Part shown: positions 8,239-16,916 of the stretch, piece after piece
Layout of the letters: every line of letters begins with the position of its first letter
Position numbering within the stretch: position 1 is the first letter of the stretch
Assembly: GCF_000271485.2 (NCBI RefSeq)
Contig: NZ_AKVN02000001.1
Coordinates: forward strand, 1,554,001 to 1,618,000
DNA length: 64,000 nt
Source of the DNA: Pelosinus fermentans DSM 17108
GTDB lineage: Bacteria > Bacillota > Negativicutes > DSM-13327
Reading direction: 5' to 3'
Notes under the pieces: generated by a model
Databases searched by the model: none
What the model was told of the DNA's origin: nothing
Seen by the model: the letters and a program-made list of their open reading frames with translations, nothing else
Translations under genes and position numbers: made by a program

Positions 8239-8682
8239 ATGTTAAAGGATTTGACCAGTGAGAAGCTGATTCGTTTGAATATTGATGCGAAAGATTGGGA
8301 AGATGCAGTCCGTCAAGCAGCTGATGCCTTGTTGCAAAATGGCAAGATAAAGTCATCGTACATTGAGACGATTATAAAGACGGCTAAAGAGGGGGGGCCT
8401 TATTTCGTTCTAACGAAGCATGTTGCCTTACCTCATGCCAGGCCGGAGGCCGGAGCAATTGAAAGTGCTATCGGTATTGCAACATTAAAAGAGCCGGTTG
8501 TATTTGGAAATAAAGAAAATGATCCGGTGAAATATTTATTTTGTTTGAGTGCTCTAGATAATGAAAGTCATATCAATACTTTGGCAGATTTGACGGGATT
8601 GTTGGAACACAAAAAATTTTACGAGTTCCTGGATCAAGCGAAAGATGCGTCAGAGGTAATGCAGTATATTAAAAATTTATAA
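8239..8682 (+). CDS. PTS EIIA component, ascorbate/galactitol type
   Basis: Cytoplasmic phosphocarrier of 147 residues of the fructose-mannitol-type EIIA superfamily, closest in look to UlaC/SgcA. The phosphorylated His is in the motif HVALPHARPE near residue 68, preceded by VLTKHVA. It would pass phosphate from HPr to the EIIB encoded 16 bases downstream. No EIIC permease is encoded nearby, so the system cannot transport sugar on its own unless it works with a permease elsewhere. The gene is intact but lies between a broken regulator and a broken lyase. Confidence 0.85.
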   Translation: MLKDLTSEKLIRLNIDAKDWEDAVRQAADALLQNGKIKSSYIETIIKTAKEGGPYFVLTKHVALPHARPEAGAIESAIGIATLKEPVVFGNKENDPVKYLFCLSALDNESHINTLADLTGLLEHKKFYEFLDQAKDASEVMQYIKNL

Positions 8683-8698
8683 AAAAGGGGTATACAAA

Positions 8699-8986
8699 AT
8701 GGAATTTAAAGGGTTAGTTGCTTGCCGTGCAGGTGTAGGATCAAGTTTGATGCTAAATATCAAACTCAAACAGGTGATTAGTGAGAATAAGCTTCCCATC
8801 AAGATTGAACATGGTTCGCTGGATGCAGTTGCAGGTTTTAATGGAGCTTTGATTGTTACCTTGAGCGATGTTGCCAAAGAATTGGAATCAAAGAAATTGC
8901 CGCAGAAAATTATTGGTATTGACAATATTATGAACAAAGTCGAAATTCTGACGAAATTAAATGCTTTTCTTGCTGAAGCCAAATAA
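8699..8986 (+). CDS. PTS EIIB component, ascorbate/galactitol type
   Basis: Small EIIB protein of 95 residues. The phosphorylation Cys is in LVACRAGVGSSLML near residue 9, with the phosphate-binding loop GVGSS typical of UlaB/GatB. It is co-directional with EIIA, and the normal third partner (EIIC, about 450 residues) is absent. After the stop codon comes a hairpin (CTCCTATGT/ACATAGGAG at 9027-9051) and then the frameshifted lyase gene. It is intact in sequence but probably a relic of a lost pathway. Confidence 0.83.
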   Translation: MEFKGLVACRAGVGSSLMLNIKLKQVISENKLPIKIEHGSLDAVAGFNGALIVTLSDVAKELESKKLPQKIIGIDNIMNKVEILTKLNAFLAEAK

Positions 8987-9026
8987 AAAGAACAAGATGT
9001 AATGGATGTCAATTTTGGATCTGATG

Positions 9027-9051
9027 CTCCTATGTTAGTGTGACATAGGAG
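9027..9051 (+). terminator. Hairpin after EIIB
   Basis: CTCCTATGT and ACATAGGAG arms with a 7-base loop. T-run is weak (GTTTAAG), so termination is uncertain. Confidence 0.35.
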
Positions 9052-9081
9052 TTTAAGTCCAGCATAACCCAATAAAAACAC

Positions 9082-9945
9082 CAGTCTTATGTGGCGATGG
9101 TCACTCCTTTTGATGAAAATCAAGCAATTGATTTTCAGGCGACAAAACAATTGGTTAACAAATTAATTGCTGAGGTGTTTATGGGATTTTTATTCTTGGG
9201 ACAAATGGTGAATTTCATCTGCTAAACAATCAAGAAAAAGTAGACTTTGCCAAATGTGTTATTGAGGAAGTGGGTAAAAGAGTTCCGGTTTATGTTGGCA
9301 CCGGCGGGAATAGCACTGCGGAAGTGATTGCTTTATCTAAAAAAATGGAACAAATTGGTGCCGACGCATTGTCAGTCATCACCCCATATTTTAGTGCCAT
9401 CCCAGGAAGAACTGCTTTATCATTATAAAGCGGTTGCTGCAGCCGTAACGATTCCGATTATTTTATACAACATTCCTAAAAATACAGGAATTAATATTGC
9501 CGTTGAAACCGTTGCCGAATTAGCAAAAGTTGACAACATTATCGGTATTAAAGACAGCAGTGGTAATATTGACAATATAGAAGGCTATATAAAGGCAACA
9601 AAAAATCAAAAGTTTGCGGTGCTTTCCGGCTCGGATTCCTTGATTTTAAAAGCACTTAAAATTGGTGCCAAAGGGGCTATTGCAGCAACAGCCAATCTTT
9701 TGACGAAGAATGATGTTGCCATCTATGAAAACTTTATGAATAGCCGGTTGGAAGAAGCAGAACAAGCACAGCAGCAGATTGAAATGCTGCGCAGTGTCTT
9801 GAAATTGGCGACGGTTCCCTCTGTACTAAAAAAATCTTTGGTATTATCCAATATGCCTGTTGGCTTATGCCGGTTTCCAGTTAGAGAACCAAAGGCGGAA
9901 ACAATGCCGAAAATAAAGGAAATGCTGACATATTACGGTTTATAA
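9082..9945 (+). pseudogene. Frameshifted dihydrodipicolinate synthase/N-acetylneuraminate lyase family gene
   Basis: Three consecutive frames together spell one DHDPS/NAL-family TIM-barrel aldolase. Frame one gives YVAMVTPFDENQAIDF from about 9088. Near 9173 a base is missing and the next frame continues GIFILGTNGEFHLLNNQEK through VGTGGNSTAEVI to ALSVITPYF. Near 9400 a second shift leads to PSQEELLYHYKAVAAA, ILYNIPKNTG, GIKDSSGN and the catalytic-type lysine in that motif, to the end YYGL. No proper start codon is visible. Members of this family often sit beside PTS genes for sugar acids, so it was probably the catabolic enzyme of the same decayed operon. Confidence 0.85.
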
Positions 9946-10064
9946 AATGCGCTGGTGCAAAAATACAGTTAGAATCGATTTAAACGGTTCTAACTGTATT
10001 TTTTATTTGTTTCTAAGACGACTATTGGCTTTGAAACAAATACCAAGATATTCGAAGACTTTAA

Positions 10065-10093
10065 TTGACAATGATTTTCATTGTCTCTATAAT
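10065..10093 (+). promoter_or_regulatory. Promoter with embedded Fur box
   Basis: TTGACA (10065-10070), 17-base spacer, TATAAT (10088-10093): a near-perfect housekeeping promoter. The spacer contains a Fur-like site at 10067-10085, with inverted halves GACAATGA and TCATTGTC. Binding there would block the polymerase, so the downstream TonB-domain gene should be iron-repressed. Confidence 0.82.
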
Positions 10094-10217
10094 GATAAAG
10101 AAGGCTAAATAGAGACGGTTTTAACTAGGGCGGGCTGATAAGCTTTTGGACTGGCATGGAGCAGGACGAGTGTTCTGATTTCAAAATAGATAAAAAAGGT
10201 AAAGAGGGTGTATTCGT

Positions 10218-10634
10218 GTGAAAAAAATGCAATTTATTGTAGTACTCATGTTATTATTGACAACAGGAATGTCAGTAACTGCTTTCGCTAAAGACAAACC
10301 TCAAGTGACACCTCCCCAGATTATTACGTTGGCGGCGATTTCTTTGCCTCAGGATGTGAAGGAAAAATACGCAGAGCAAACAGTATCTGTGAAGGTTAAG
10401 GCAACGATATCTGTGAATGGAACGGTAGATGGCGAGGTGAAGATCATTACTAGTTCTGGAGATGCTGCCTTTGATACTGCAGTGATTGAATCAATCCAAA
10501 AGTCAGTGTTCAGTCCTGCCTATAGTGATACTACGGCAATTTCGTCTTCTATTATTATTCCCTTGCATGTTAAGGTAGAAAAAATTATACCGGAAGAACA
10601 GGCAAATGGTGAAGCCCAGCCGATTGCAGAATAG
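10218..10634 (+). CDS. TonB C-terminal-domain periplasmic protein
   Basis: A 138-residue protein with a GTG start after AGAGGGTG. Residues 1-25 form a signal peptide or membrane anchor (FIVVLMLLLTTGMSV, then TAFAKDK, a plausible cleavage site). Residues about 50-120 follow the TonB C-terminal pattern: VKVKATISVNGTVDGEVKI, then SSGDAAFDTAVIESIQKSVFSPA. The long proline-rich spacer of true TonB is missing. It may be a short TonB-like energy transducer or a related periplasmic adaptor. The Fur-boxed promoter ties it to iron uptake such as the receptor at 46-2244. No ExbB/ExbD is encoded in this window. Confidence 0.8.
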   Translation: MKKMQFIVVLMLLLTTGMSVTAFAKDKPQVTPPQIITLAAISLPQDVKEKYAEQTVSVKVKATISVNGTVDGEVKIITSSGDAAFDTAVIESIQKSVFSPAYSDTTAISSSIIIPLHVKVEKIIPEEQANGEAQPIAE

Positions 10635-10718
10635 TTTTTCCGTACTGTACTACAGAGGATGAATGATTGTAAGATACATATAAGCAAGGCAATATGTATT
10701 GAACTTTAAATAGGTGTG

Positions 10719-10776
10719 AAATGGAATGAAACCTCTTACAAAGTATCCATGTTTGTAAGAGGTTTCATTCCATTTT
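10719..10776. terminator. Strong bidirectional terminator
   Basis: AATGGAATGAAACCTCTTAC pairs perfectly with its inverse, flanked by A-run and T-run, between the converging TonB-domain and SulP genes. Confidence 0.9.
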
Positions 10777-10778
10777 CA

Positions 10779-12491
10779 TTATTTTCTATCTAACACGCAT
10801 TCATTTCCATTTATTTTTTGACAGGTGTTGCAATGGTTTTTATTAATCTGCTCTAGTGCATAGGCGATTGCATGATTGGTGTGAGGAAAGAAACGGTCTT
10901 GTCCAATCTGATCATAAAGACCAGTTTTTTTCATTTTTTTCTCCGGTTGTTCATTTAAACCAGAAATCAAGACGGTGATGCCCTTTTTCTGGATATTTTC
11001 TACGATCATGCGTAAATGGTTTTCTCCCGTAATGTCCATAATTGGAACTCGGCTCATGCGTAATATAATAATTTTAGGATCATAGTGAATTGTACTCATG
11101 ATGCTTTCTGAAAACATTTGCGCTGCCCCAAAGAATAAAGGGCCTTCAATGCTAAAAATGCTAATTTGGGAACAATCATAGGTATGAAGTGCATTTTGGT
11201 CTGCGATATCAATTAAATGGTTCTCGTGATCGGGTATAACTTGTGTTACGACCATGATTTCACTCATTCGTTTGATGAACAGCATCATCGTAAGTAATAA
11301 ACCAATTTCCACAGCTACCGTTAAGTTTGCAAATACGGTAAGGAAGAAGGTAATAAGTAAGACTCCGGTGCTTAAGGATTTGACTTTTGCGATACTAATA
11401 AAGGCTTGATGCTGACTCATATTATAAGAAACAACCATTAAAACAGGAGCCATGCTTGCTAGTGGAATAAGACCTGCATAGGGCGCAAGAGCGAGCATCG
11501 TAAGGAGTACGAAGATGGCGGAAATTATAACAGAGTATCGTGTTGCCGCGCCAGATTTAATATTGGTTGCCGTACGGGCAATGGCACCTGTAGCCGGGAT
11601 TCCCCCAAATAAGGGAATTACTATATTGGCGATACCTTGTCCTAGTAATTCACGATTGCTGTTATGCTGTGTACCTGTCAGACCATCGGCTACAACGGCA
11701 GATAGTAAAGACTCAATGGCACCTAATATAGCTATTGTAAGAGCTGGCTGAAGCAGCAGCTGTACTTTTTCGAGTGTAATGTCAGGAAATTGCATATGAG
11801 GTAAATCGCTGGGGATTCCACCGAAAGCAGAAGCGATAGTAATTACATCGTTTGGAAAGAATAAAGTTGCGGTCATTGTCGATAGGATGAGTCCAACGAG
11901 AGAACCAGGCACTTTTGGTAGAAATCGAGGTGTTATGAGAATCACTGCTAGGCAAATGACTGCAGTTAATGTACTATAAGGATTAATCGTATCGAAGTGG
12001 GTTATGATTTCCTGCATATTAGATAAAAAGCTTTCATGACGTTCAAGGCCAGTTAAACCAAAGAAGTTAGAAATCTGGCCGGCAAAAATGTTGACAGCAA
12101 TACCGGCTGTAAAACCAATGGTAACAGAGCGGGGAATGAATTTAATCAGAGATCCCATATCTAAAAGTCCCATGACAACCAGTATGATTCCGGATAAGAA
12201 TCCAGCAATCAGAAGGTTCTCAAATCCGTAGGTGAGTACAATGGAAAGCAAGATAGGAATAAAAGCACCGGTAGGACCAGCAACTTGATATCTGCTTCCA
12301 CCAAATAGAGCGACTAGGCAAGCTGCAATAATTGTGGTATAAATACCATTTTCAGGATTTGCGCCAGAAGCAATTGCGAAGGCCATGGCTAAGGGCAGAG
12401 AAATCACACCTACTGTCAGACCTGCTAATAAATCTTTCTTAAAAAATCTAGTAAAATAACGTTTTAGTGGTATTCTAATAGCGCGTGTCAT
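10779..12491 (-). CDS. SulP-family anion transporter with STAS domain
   Basis: Inner-membrane SulP/SLC26 carrier of 570 residues for an inorganic anion such as sulfate or bicarbonate. It has a hydrophobic core of 10-14 spans (about 20-420) with the family segments GLTVGVISLPLAMAFAIASG near the start and FGGIPATGAIARTATN near 300. A cytoplasmic STAS domain follows (about 440-545; ILRMSRVPIMDITG). The end is unusual: CNTCQKINGNECVLDRK, three cysteines that could bind metal or sense redox. An ArsR regulator with two cysteines is divergently encoded 208 bases away and may control it. The substrate cannot be decided from sequence. Confidence 0.9.
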   Translation of the reverse strand: MTRAIRIPLKRYFTRFFKKDLLAGLTVGVISLPLAMAFAIASGANPENGIYTTIIAACLVALFGGSRYQVAGPTGAFIPILLSIVLTYGFENLLIAGFLSGIILVVMGLLDMGSLIKFIPRSVTIGFTAGIAVNIFAGQISNFFGLTGLERHESFLSNMQEIITHFDTINPYSTLTAVICLAVILITPRFLPKVPGSLVGLILSTMTATLFFPNDVITIASAFGGIPSDLPHMQFPDITLEKVQLLLQPALTIAILGAIESLLSAVVADGLTGTQHNSNRELLGQGIANIVIPLFGGIPATGAIARTATNIKSGAATRYSVIISAIFVLLTMLALAPYAGLIPLASMAPVLMVVSYNMSQHQAFISIAKVKSLSTGVLLITFFLTVFANLTVAVEIGLLLTMMLFIKRMSEIMVVTQVIPDHENHLIDIADQNALHTYDCSQISIFSIEGPLFFGAAQMFSESIMSTIHYDPKIIILRMSRVPIMDITGENHLRMIVENIQKKGITVLISGLNEQPEKKMKKTGLYDQIGQDRFFPHTNHAIAYALEQINKNHCNTCQKINGNECVLDRK

Positions 12492-12569
12492 GTAAATCCC
12501 CTTTCAGTCCGAAAAACAATATGCTCATTATTATACACCTCTATGCAAAAAATGTGAAACATTATTATA

Positions 12570-12660
12570 TTGAAATATAGATAGATACATAGTATCATAT
12601 ATTCAATTAATACTATATAGTTATCTTTGAATATGAATTATAAAGTTATCATTATGAAGT
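12570..12660. promoter_or_regulatory. Divergent promoter region with ATATTCAA-type repeats
   Basis: Very AT-rich gap between sulP and arsR. It holds ATATTGAAATAT, ATATTCAA and TTGAATAT, inverted copies of the same octamer, resembling ArsR/SmtB operators. Binding by the adjacent regulator is inferred. Confidence 0.4.
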
Positions 12661-12699
12661 GTGGACAAAAGAGGTTTTGGTGCAGAAGGAGTAGACAGT

Positions 12700-13035
12700 A
12701 TGAATAGAGAAATCCAAGAGTTTAAGGCTGATTTTTTTAAAGCATTATCTCACCCATTGCGAATTAATATTTTAGAGATCCTATGTGATGGCGATAAGAA
12801 CGTCAATGAGCTGCAGTCACTATGTGGTGTTGGAGGGGCCGTTATTTCCCAGCAATTAGCGATTCTTCGCAATAAAAACATTGTTAAAACCCGCAAAGAT
12901 GGAACACGAGTATCGTATTCACTGCAAGATCCCATGATTCAAGAGCTGCTGGTGATAGCACGTCAAATTTTTAATAATCATCTGGTTAATACCATCAGTA
13001 AGTTTGATCGTCTTCAGATGGAATCAAAGCCTTAA
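12700..13035 (+). CDS. ArsR/SmtB-family regulator
   Basis: Winged-helix repressor of 111 residues from the ATG at 12700 (GAAGGAG 8 bases upstream); an upstream GTG at 12661 is less likely. It shows the family order: KALSHPLRINILEILCDGDKNV, recognition helix GAVISQQLAILRNKNIV, wing KTRKDGTRVSYSL. Cysteines 29 and 42 are placed differently from the ArsR CVC motif and from BigR/SqrR, so the ligand (metal, arsenite, sulfide) is open. It is divergent from the SulP transporter and upstream of an MFS carrier; either could be the target. Confidence 0.87.
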   Translation: MNREIQEFKADFFKALSHPLRINILEILCDGDKNVNELQSLCGVGGAVISQQLAILRNKNIVKTRKDGTRVSYSLQDPMIQELLVIARQIFNNHLVNTISKFDRLQMESKP

Positions 13036-13098
13036 CGTTTAAAATTAGTACGTAATAAGGGGTAAGTTCGTTGTATAATAGGAAGCGAGGCAAGAAAG

Positions 13099-13129
13099 AA
13101 TCCTGCAAAGTACTTTACTTTGCGGGATT
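13099..13129 (+). terminator. Terminator after arsR-like gene
   Basis: AATCCTGCAAAG and CTTTGCGGGATT arms; no strong T-run. One of several window terminators using the CCTGCAAAG stem. Confidence 0.6.
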
Positions 13130-13207
13130 GAATATTTCATAGTAAAGAGGGGGCTATCCTTCGTTTTATTTCATATAAGATATCACGTTGACTAAAAGGG
13201 GTTATTC

Positions 13208-14383
13208 ATGGCTAATTCATTTCAGATTTTTAAGAACCAACAATTTCAAAGTATTGCAATTTCTCATTTCAATACCATTCTTGGTACTTCCTTATTGGTT
13301 CCTGTATTACCAGTTTTTTTACACAATAGCGGATTCAGTGAGACGCAAATTGGGATTATTATGGGCGCTACGGCAATGAGTTCTCTCATTATAAGGCCGT
13401 GGATCGGCTTTCAAGTGGATACTAAAGGCAGTCGCCCAGTGATTCTCCTTGGACAAATTGTACTTATTTTATCAACTGTTGGTTACTGGTGGGCGACAAG
13501 TTTTTTGGGCTTTTTTGTTTTACGATTCCTTTACGGTATTGGGCAGGCCTTTTATGGTACAGGAGCAGTTACCTTTGCCAGCAGTATCGGATCAGGGGAA
13601 AGTAATTCCAACTCGATTGCCATGTATACGTTAACTACCATGTGTGGTCTTGGTCTTAGCATGAGCATGGCTCAGGTAGCTTTTGATAATTTTGGATTCT
13701 ATGCACTTGTTGGTATTAGTGTTATTCTAATTGGGATTGCTTTTAATGTGATGAAGTGGCGCTCTCAGCCAATTCAGCTAGCTGCGAGAAATGTTGTTCG
13801 AGCACCATTTATGGATGTACTGAAATCCAATGTTGTTTGTGCGACGACTCTTTCTCAGTTTGCAGCAAGTTTTGCTTTTAGTGCAGCTCTAACCTTTATC
13901 CCACTTGCTTCCATTGATAAGGGTGTTGATTTTTACTCTCTTTTCTTTATTGCTTTTGCCATATCCGTGATTTTTTCCCGTGTTTTTGTACAAAAGATAG
14001 GTCATATCTTAGGGCTCTTAAATGCGACACTATATGCGAGTATTACAATGTTGCTCGGTATCGTATTGCTATTGATTACTATTTCGCCTATGATACTGGT
14101 TCTTTCAGGACTTCTGTTTGGGCTAGGATTTGGTGTTGTTTATCCCACCTTGGTTTTACTTTTAGTAGAGCGAATCCAGCAAACGAATCGAGGTACTGCT
14201 CTAGGTATTATGATTGCAGCTGGTGATATTGGAACGGCTCTTTCTGCCGCCATATTGGGCGGTGTAGCTGAGCATCTGGGATATTTCGTTTTATTTTCAG
14301 CGACAGCGTTACTATTGGCAATATGTACCTACTATTTTTATTCAATATTGGTTAGAAGTGATGACAAGATTAGTGATAATTGA
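13208..14383 (+). CDS. MFS transporter
   Basis: Major facilitator superfamily carrier of 391 residues with 12 predicted spans. The loop between spans 2 and 3 reads GFQVDTKGSRPVILLGQ, the G-x-x-x-D-x-x-G-R-R/K-like MFS signature, and span 5 contains GLGLSMSMAQ. It resembles YfcJ/ArsJ-like and multidrug-type exporters; no substrate can be assigned. The start ATG follows AAAAGGGG. It lies downstream of the ArsR regulator but is separated by a terminator-like hairpin and about 170 bases, so it may be its own transcript. Confidence 0.87.
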   Translation: MANSFQIFKNQQFQSIAISHFNTILGTSLLVPVLPVFLHNSGFSETQIGIIMGATAMSSLIIRPWIGFQVDTKGSRPVILLGQIVLILSTVGYWWATSFLGFFVLRFLYGIGQAFYGTGAVTFASSIGSGESNSNSIAMYTLTTMCGLGLSMSMAQVAFDNFGFYALVGISVILIGIAFNVMKWRSQPIQLAARNVVRAPFMDVLKSNVVCATTLSQFAASFAFSAALTFIPLASIDKGVDFYSLFFIAFAISVIFSRVFVQKIGHILGLLNATLYASITMLLGIVLLLITISPMILVLSGLLFGLGFGVVYPTLVLLLVERIQQTNRGTALGIMIAAGDIGTALSAAILGGVAEHLGYFVLFSATALLLAICTYYFYSILVRSDDKISDN

Positions 14384-14477
14384 TGATAATGTATTATGGA
14401 ATGAATCCTTAAATTAAAATACATAAAGCTTTCATACTACGGGAAAATTAGAATAAGTGCGAGGAGGTGTAATGTAT

Positions 14478-14855
14478 ATGAATTTTTTGAAATTTGGTGC
14501 CAATTTATTCAGCAAAAATTCTCTCTTGTTATTGTTGGCCGGTGGTATTGTTCTAGCTTTGCTGTCGGATCGCCGCAATCTACGGTCTGGTGCAGTGAAG
14601 GTGACTAAAGGGGCTTTAATTGCCAAAGACGAAGTGAAAAATGCAGCAGCAAAAGTGAGTGCCAGAGCTTCTGATTTTGTAGAAGAAGCGCGTCAAGTTC
14701 GAGGTGTTTCACCTTGTCGTGGTGCAGTGGCTAGAGAAAAAGGGCACCGGATAGCCGTTGCTACGACTGCCAAGATATTGACATTGAAAGAAGCGGCACA
14801 AGCTGAATTTAAAAGTATTGTAGATGAGGCGAAAAGACGTCGTGCCATTCGCTAA
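14478..14855 (+). CDS. Single-span helical protein, PacL-like
   Basis: Protein of 125 residues from the ATG at 14478, which is 8 bases after AGGAGGTG; the ATG at 14472 is too close. One membrane span (about 15-29: LLLLLAGGIVLALLS) is followed by a basic, Ala-rich amphipathic helix. Residues 39-72 (AVKVTKGALIAK...DFVEEAR) align without gaps to residues 146-179 of the protein at 16917-17549. The layout, a short membrane anchor then an AVK..KG......E........D.V.EAR helix, resembles the DUF1490/PacL proteins that scaffold mycobacterial P-ATPases. Two P-ATPase genes lie within 4 kb, so a partner role is plausible but inferred. Confidence 0.65.
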   Translation: MNFLKFGANLFSKNSLLLLLAGGIVLALLSDRRNLRSGAVKVTKGALIAKDEVKNAAAKVSARASDFVEEARQVRGVSPCRGAVAREKGHRIAVATTAKILTLKEAAQAEFKSIVDEAKRRRAIR

Positions 14856-14900
14856 AGTAGATCTTATATGTTCTTGAGGGCAGCGAAATAATGAAGTAAC

Positions 14901-14966
14901 TGCAGAAGCACAGAATATGCTGAGAGATTTTTATTTGATCTTTTCTCAGTATTCTGTGCTTCTGCG
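14901..14966. terminator. Long hairpin terminator
   Basis: GCAGAAGCACAGAATA and TATTCTGTGCTTCTGC with inner CTGAGA/TCTCAG arms, between the converging PacL-like and pseudo-ATPase genes. Works for both strands. Confidence 0.8.
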
Positions 14967-14998
14967 TATTTTATTATGTTTTTTATAATCCTAGCGAT

Positions 14999-16513
14999 TC
15001 AAAATGGTTTCTTACCAGACAACGAGCATTTTGAGTTCATAATGATTGCCAATGTACTGATATTCAGCAGTAATCCTGCAGTTATTGGAGTAATGAGTGA
15101 GGCAGCAGCTAGTGCCACACCAGCTATATTGAAGACCGTAGCAAAGGATACATTTTGACGAATGACCTTGTTCATATATCTGCTAAGATAGATGATTTCA
15201 GCCACTTTTCGAGGATCATCATTCGCAATCACGATATCAGCGGTTTCAATTGCCTGAGCTGTTCCCTTTCTGCCCATAGCGATGGCAACATCACTGGCAG
15301 CAAAGGCGGGAGAGTCATTTATCCCGTCTCCGATCATTACAATCTTCTTTCCTAGGGCTTGCAAATCGTTAATCATTTTTACTATATCGTCAGGAAGCAT
15401 AGCATGCCGGTTAGCAGTACGATCGCCCTTTATCACACGAATATCCTTGATACCTAAAGAATGCAGCTGGTCTATTCCTGTATAGCATTCATGTTCAAAT
15501 AATACTGTATCAACGTCTCCTAGACGTTCTAGAACATCAATCTGCTTTATAAAAACTCCTTTCTCCGCTGCTTGTCTGACTGCAGAATGCATTGCTGCGT
15601 CTTTGGATAGGGAAATCGCAGCAGGGCACCCAGCAAGTAATATGGCGAGGCTGCGCATAAAGTTTCTTGTTAGAACAAAGTTAATTCCTGAAATCGCCAA
15701 GGAATACCATATGGTTTTTTCAGTCAATAAAGAGGATGAAGGTTTTTTTTCTTCATTTTTATGAGCGGAGATGTTATTTTTCACTTCTGTATCTTTGGGA
15801 CTGAGGTTCTCTTTTTCTTCATACGGGCTGTTTTGTGCCTGCAGCTGTTTTCTCATAAGAAGATTCGATATGCTTTTATGGGAATTTTCCTGCGCTGCTG
15901 TACCAAGCCAATAGGTTAACTGGACTAGCCAGAGCACGGACAATCCAGTAATACTTTCTCGTATGGTTAGCAGTAGTAAGGTAGGCAGGAACAAAAGCAA
16001 TTCATAGTTCATATTGTGTTTTTTTGCCACTGTTTCAAAACGGTTACGTAAGATGGGGTAGCCAGCGATTAAAGTTGCAAGAGCAGCAAAACTGAAAATT
16101 TGTGGGGAAGAAGACAGGGTAGATTTGCCTGCAAAAAAGCATTTGGTGATTAGTCCTGCTAGAATGAGACCTGTTGCTAAGGCGTAGGTCCCCGGTGATT
16201 TGATAAGTTCTGGAGGATGGTTACAGCTCATTTTTATGCTCTTATGCATAGTGGACTTTTGTATCGAATACCTTTGCTCTATTGCAGAAATCAATGACTG
16301 AATTTCAGTTAGACAAGTATGAGCTGGATTAAAATAAATAAGCGCTCGGCCTGTTAATGGATTTGCTGTTACGGAATAAATATATTTTTCTTTTACTAAT
16401 CTTGTTGCTATATAGTGAGCAAAAGAAGGGCTTTGGAGAAGTGATTTAATGGATATTCGTAACCGTCCTGGCAATAAATTGTATTGGCTTGTTGTAAGAC
16501 TAGCTGCTGCCAA
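14999..16513 (-). CDS. Degenerate heavy-metal P-type ATPase (pseudo-ATPase)
   Basis: 504 residues with the build of a P1B ATPase but without its catalytic parts. Present are an N-terminal HMA_2-like domain (about 1-80, LLPGRLRISIKSLL), membrane spans (about 108-205), and the C-terminal half of the P domain with GDGIND at 395-400 and the last spans. Missing are the actuator domain with its TGE loop, replaced by a 40-residue hydrophilic linker (about 223-262), and the phosphorylation motif DKTGT with the whole nucleotide-binding domain: LGDVDTVLF is followed by EHECYTG and then by the late P-domain IKDIRVIKGD. The metal-site motif CPC is GCPAA (295-299). The frame is fully open with a TTG start after AAAGGAGG. 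It may be a regulatory pseudoenzyme or a slowly decaying gene; it cannot pump. Confidence 0.85.
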   Translation of the reverse strand: MAAASLTTSQYNLLPGRLRISIKSLLQSPSFAHYIATRLVKEKYIYSVTANPLTGRALIYFNPAHTCLTEIQSLISAIEQRYSIQKSTMHKSIKMSCNHPPELIKSPGTYALATGLILAGLITKCFFAGKSTLSSSPQIFSFAALATLIAGYPILRNRFETVAKKHNMNYELLLFLPTLLLLTIRESITGLSVLWLVQLTYWLGTAAQENSHKSISNLLMRKQLQAQNSPYEEKENLSPKDTEVKNNISAHKNEEKKPSSSLLTEKTIWYSLAISGINFVLTRNFMRSLAILLAGCPAAISLSKDAAMHSAVRQAAEKGVFIKQIDVLERLGDVDTVLFEHECYTGIDQLHSLGIKDIRVIKGDRTANRHAMLPDDIVKMINDLQALGKKIVMIGDGINDSPAFAASDVAIAMGRKGTAQAIETADIVIANDDPRKVAEIIYLSRYMNKVIRQNVSFATVFNIAGVALAAASLITPITAGLLLNISTLAIIMNSKCSLSGKKPF

Positions 16514-16603
16514 TGAAAAGCGTCCTCCTTTTGGATTAAAATACTTTTTTGGAAAAACAACCAGTTATAGCCATAAACAGACAAAGGATGATGGAGCGTG
16601 AAA

Positions 16604-16640
16604 GAATCAACAGCAAGGAATGATTCCCTGCTGTTAATGT
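16604..16640 (-). terminator. Hairpin between small gene and pseudo-ATPase
   Basis: AACAGCAAGGAAT and ATTCCCTGCTGTT arms. T-run on the minus strand is weak, so it may be an attenuator or mRNA end barrier inside the operon. Confidence 0.4.
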
Positions 16641-16658
16641 AAATAAATGTGCCGCTGG

Positions 16659-16895
16659 CTAAAAAAGTTTTAGACGTGTCCAGGAGATACCAGCAAGTAA
16701 ATTGTCTTTCGATTCTTTACTTGTTTTCTTGATATAACCGAAAAACTGACCCAGGAATTCTTCCCAAATGGTAACTACTTCTCCCTTTATTTCTGGTGAG
16801 TGTCGTCTTAGTTCAATACTCATATCAATTGCTTCATGCAGTTCACGATTTGCATTTGTGATTTTCTGGCGTAACATTTCAATCGTAATAGCCAC
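16659..16895 (-). CDS. Small helical protein of unknown function
   Basis: 78-residue protein with a GTG start 5 bases after AGGAGGAACAA. No family is recognised. It is mostly helical, with an N-terminal amphipathic helix (TIEMLRQKITNANRELHEAID), a middle acidic part and a basic C terminus (SWTRLKLF). No membrane span is predicted. It follows the ferritin-like/PacL-like gene by 21 bases and precedes the pseudo-ATPase by 145 bases on the same strand, so it belongs to the metal cluster by position only. Confidence 0.55.
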   Translation of the reverse strand: MAITIEMLRQKITNANRELHEAIDMSIELRRHSPEIKGEVVTIWEEFLGQFFGYIKKTSKESKDNLLAGISWTRLKLF

Positions 16896-16916
16896 TTGTT
16901 CCTCCTGATATATGGA

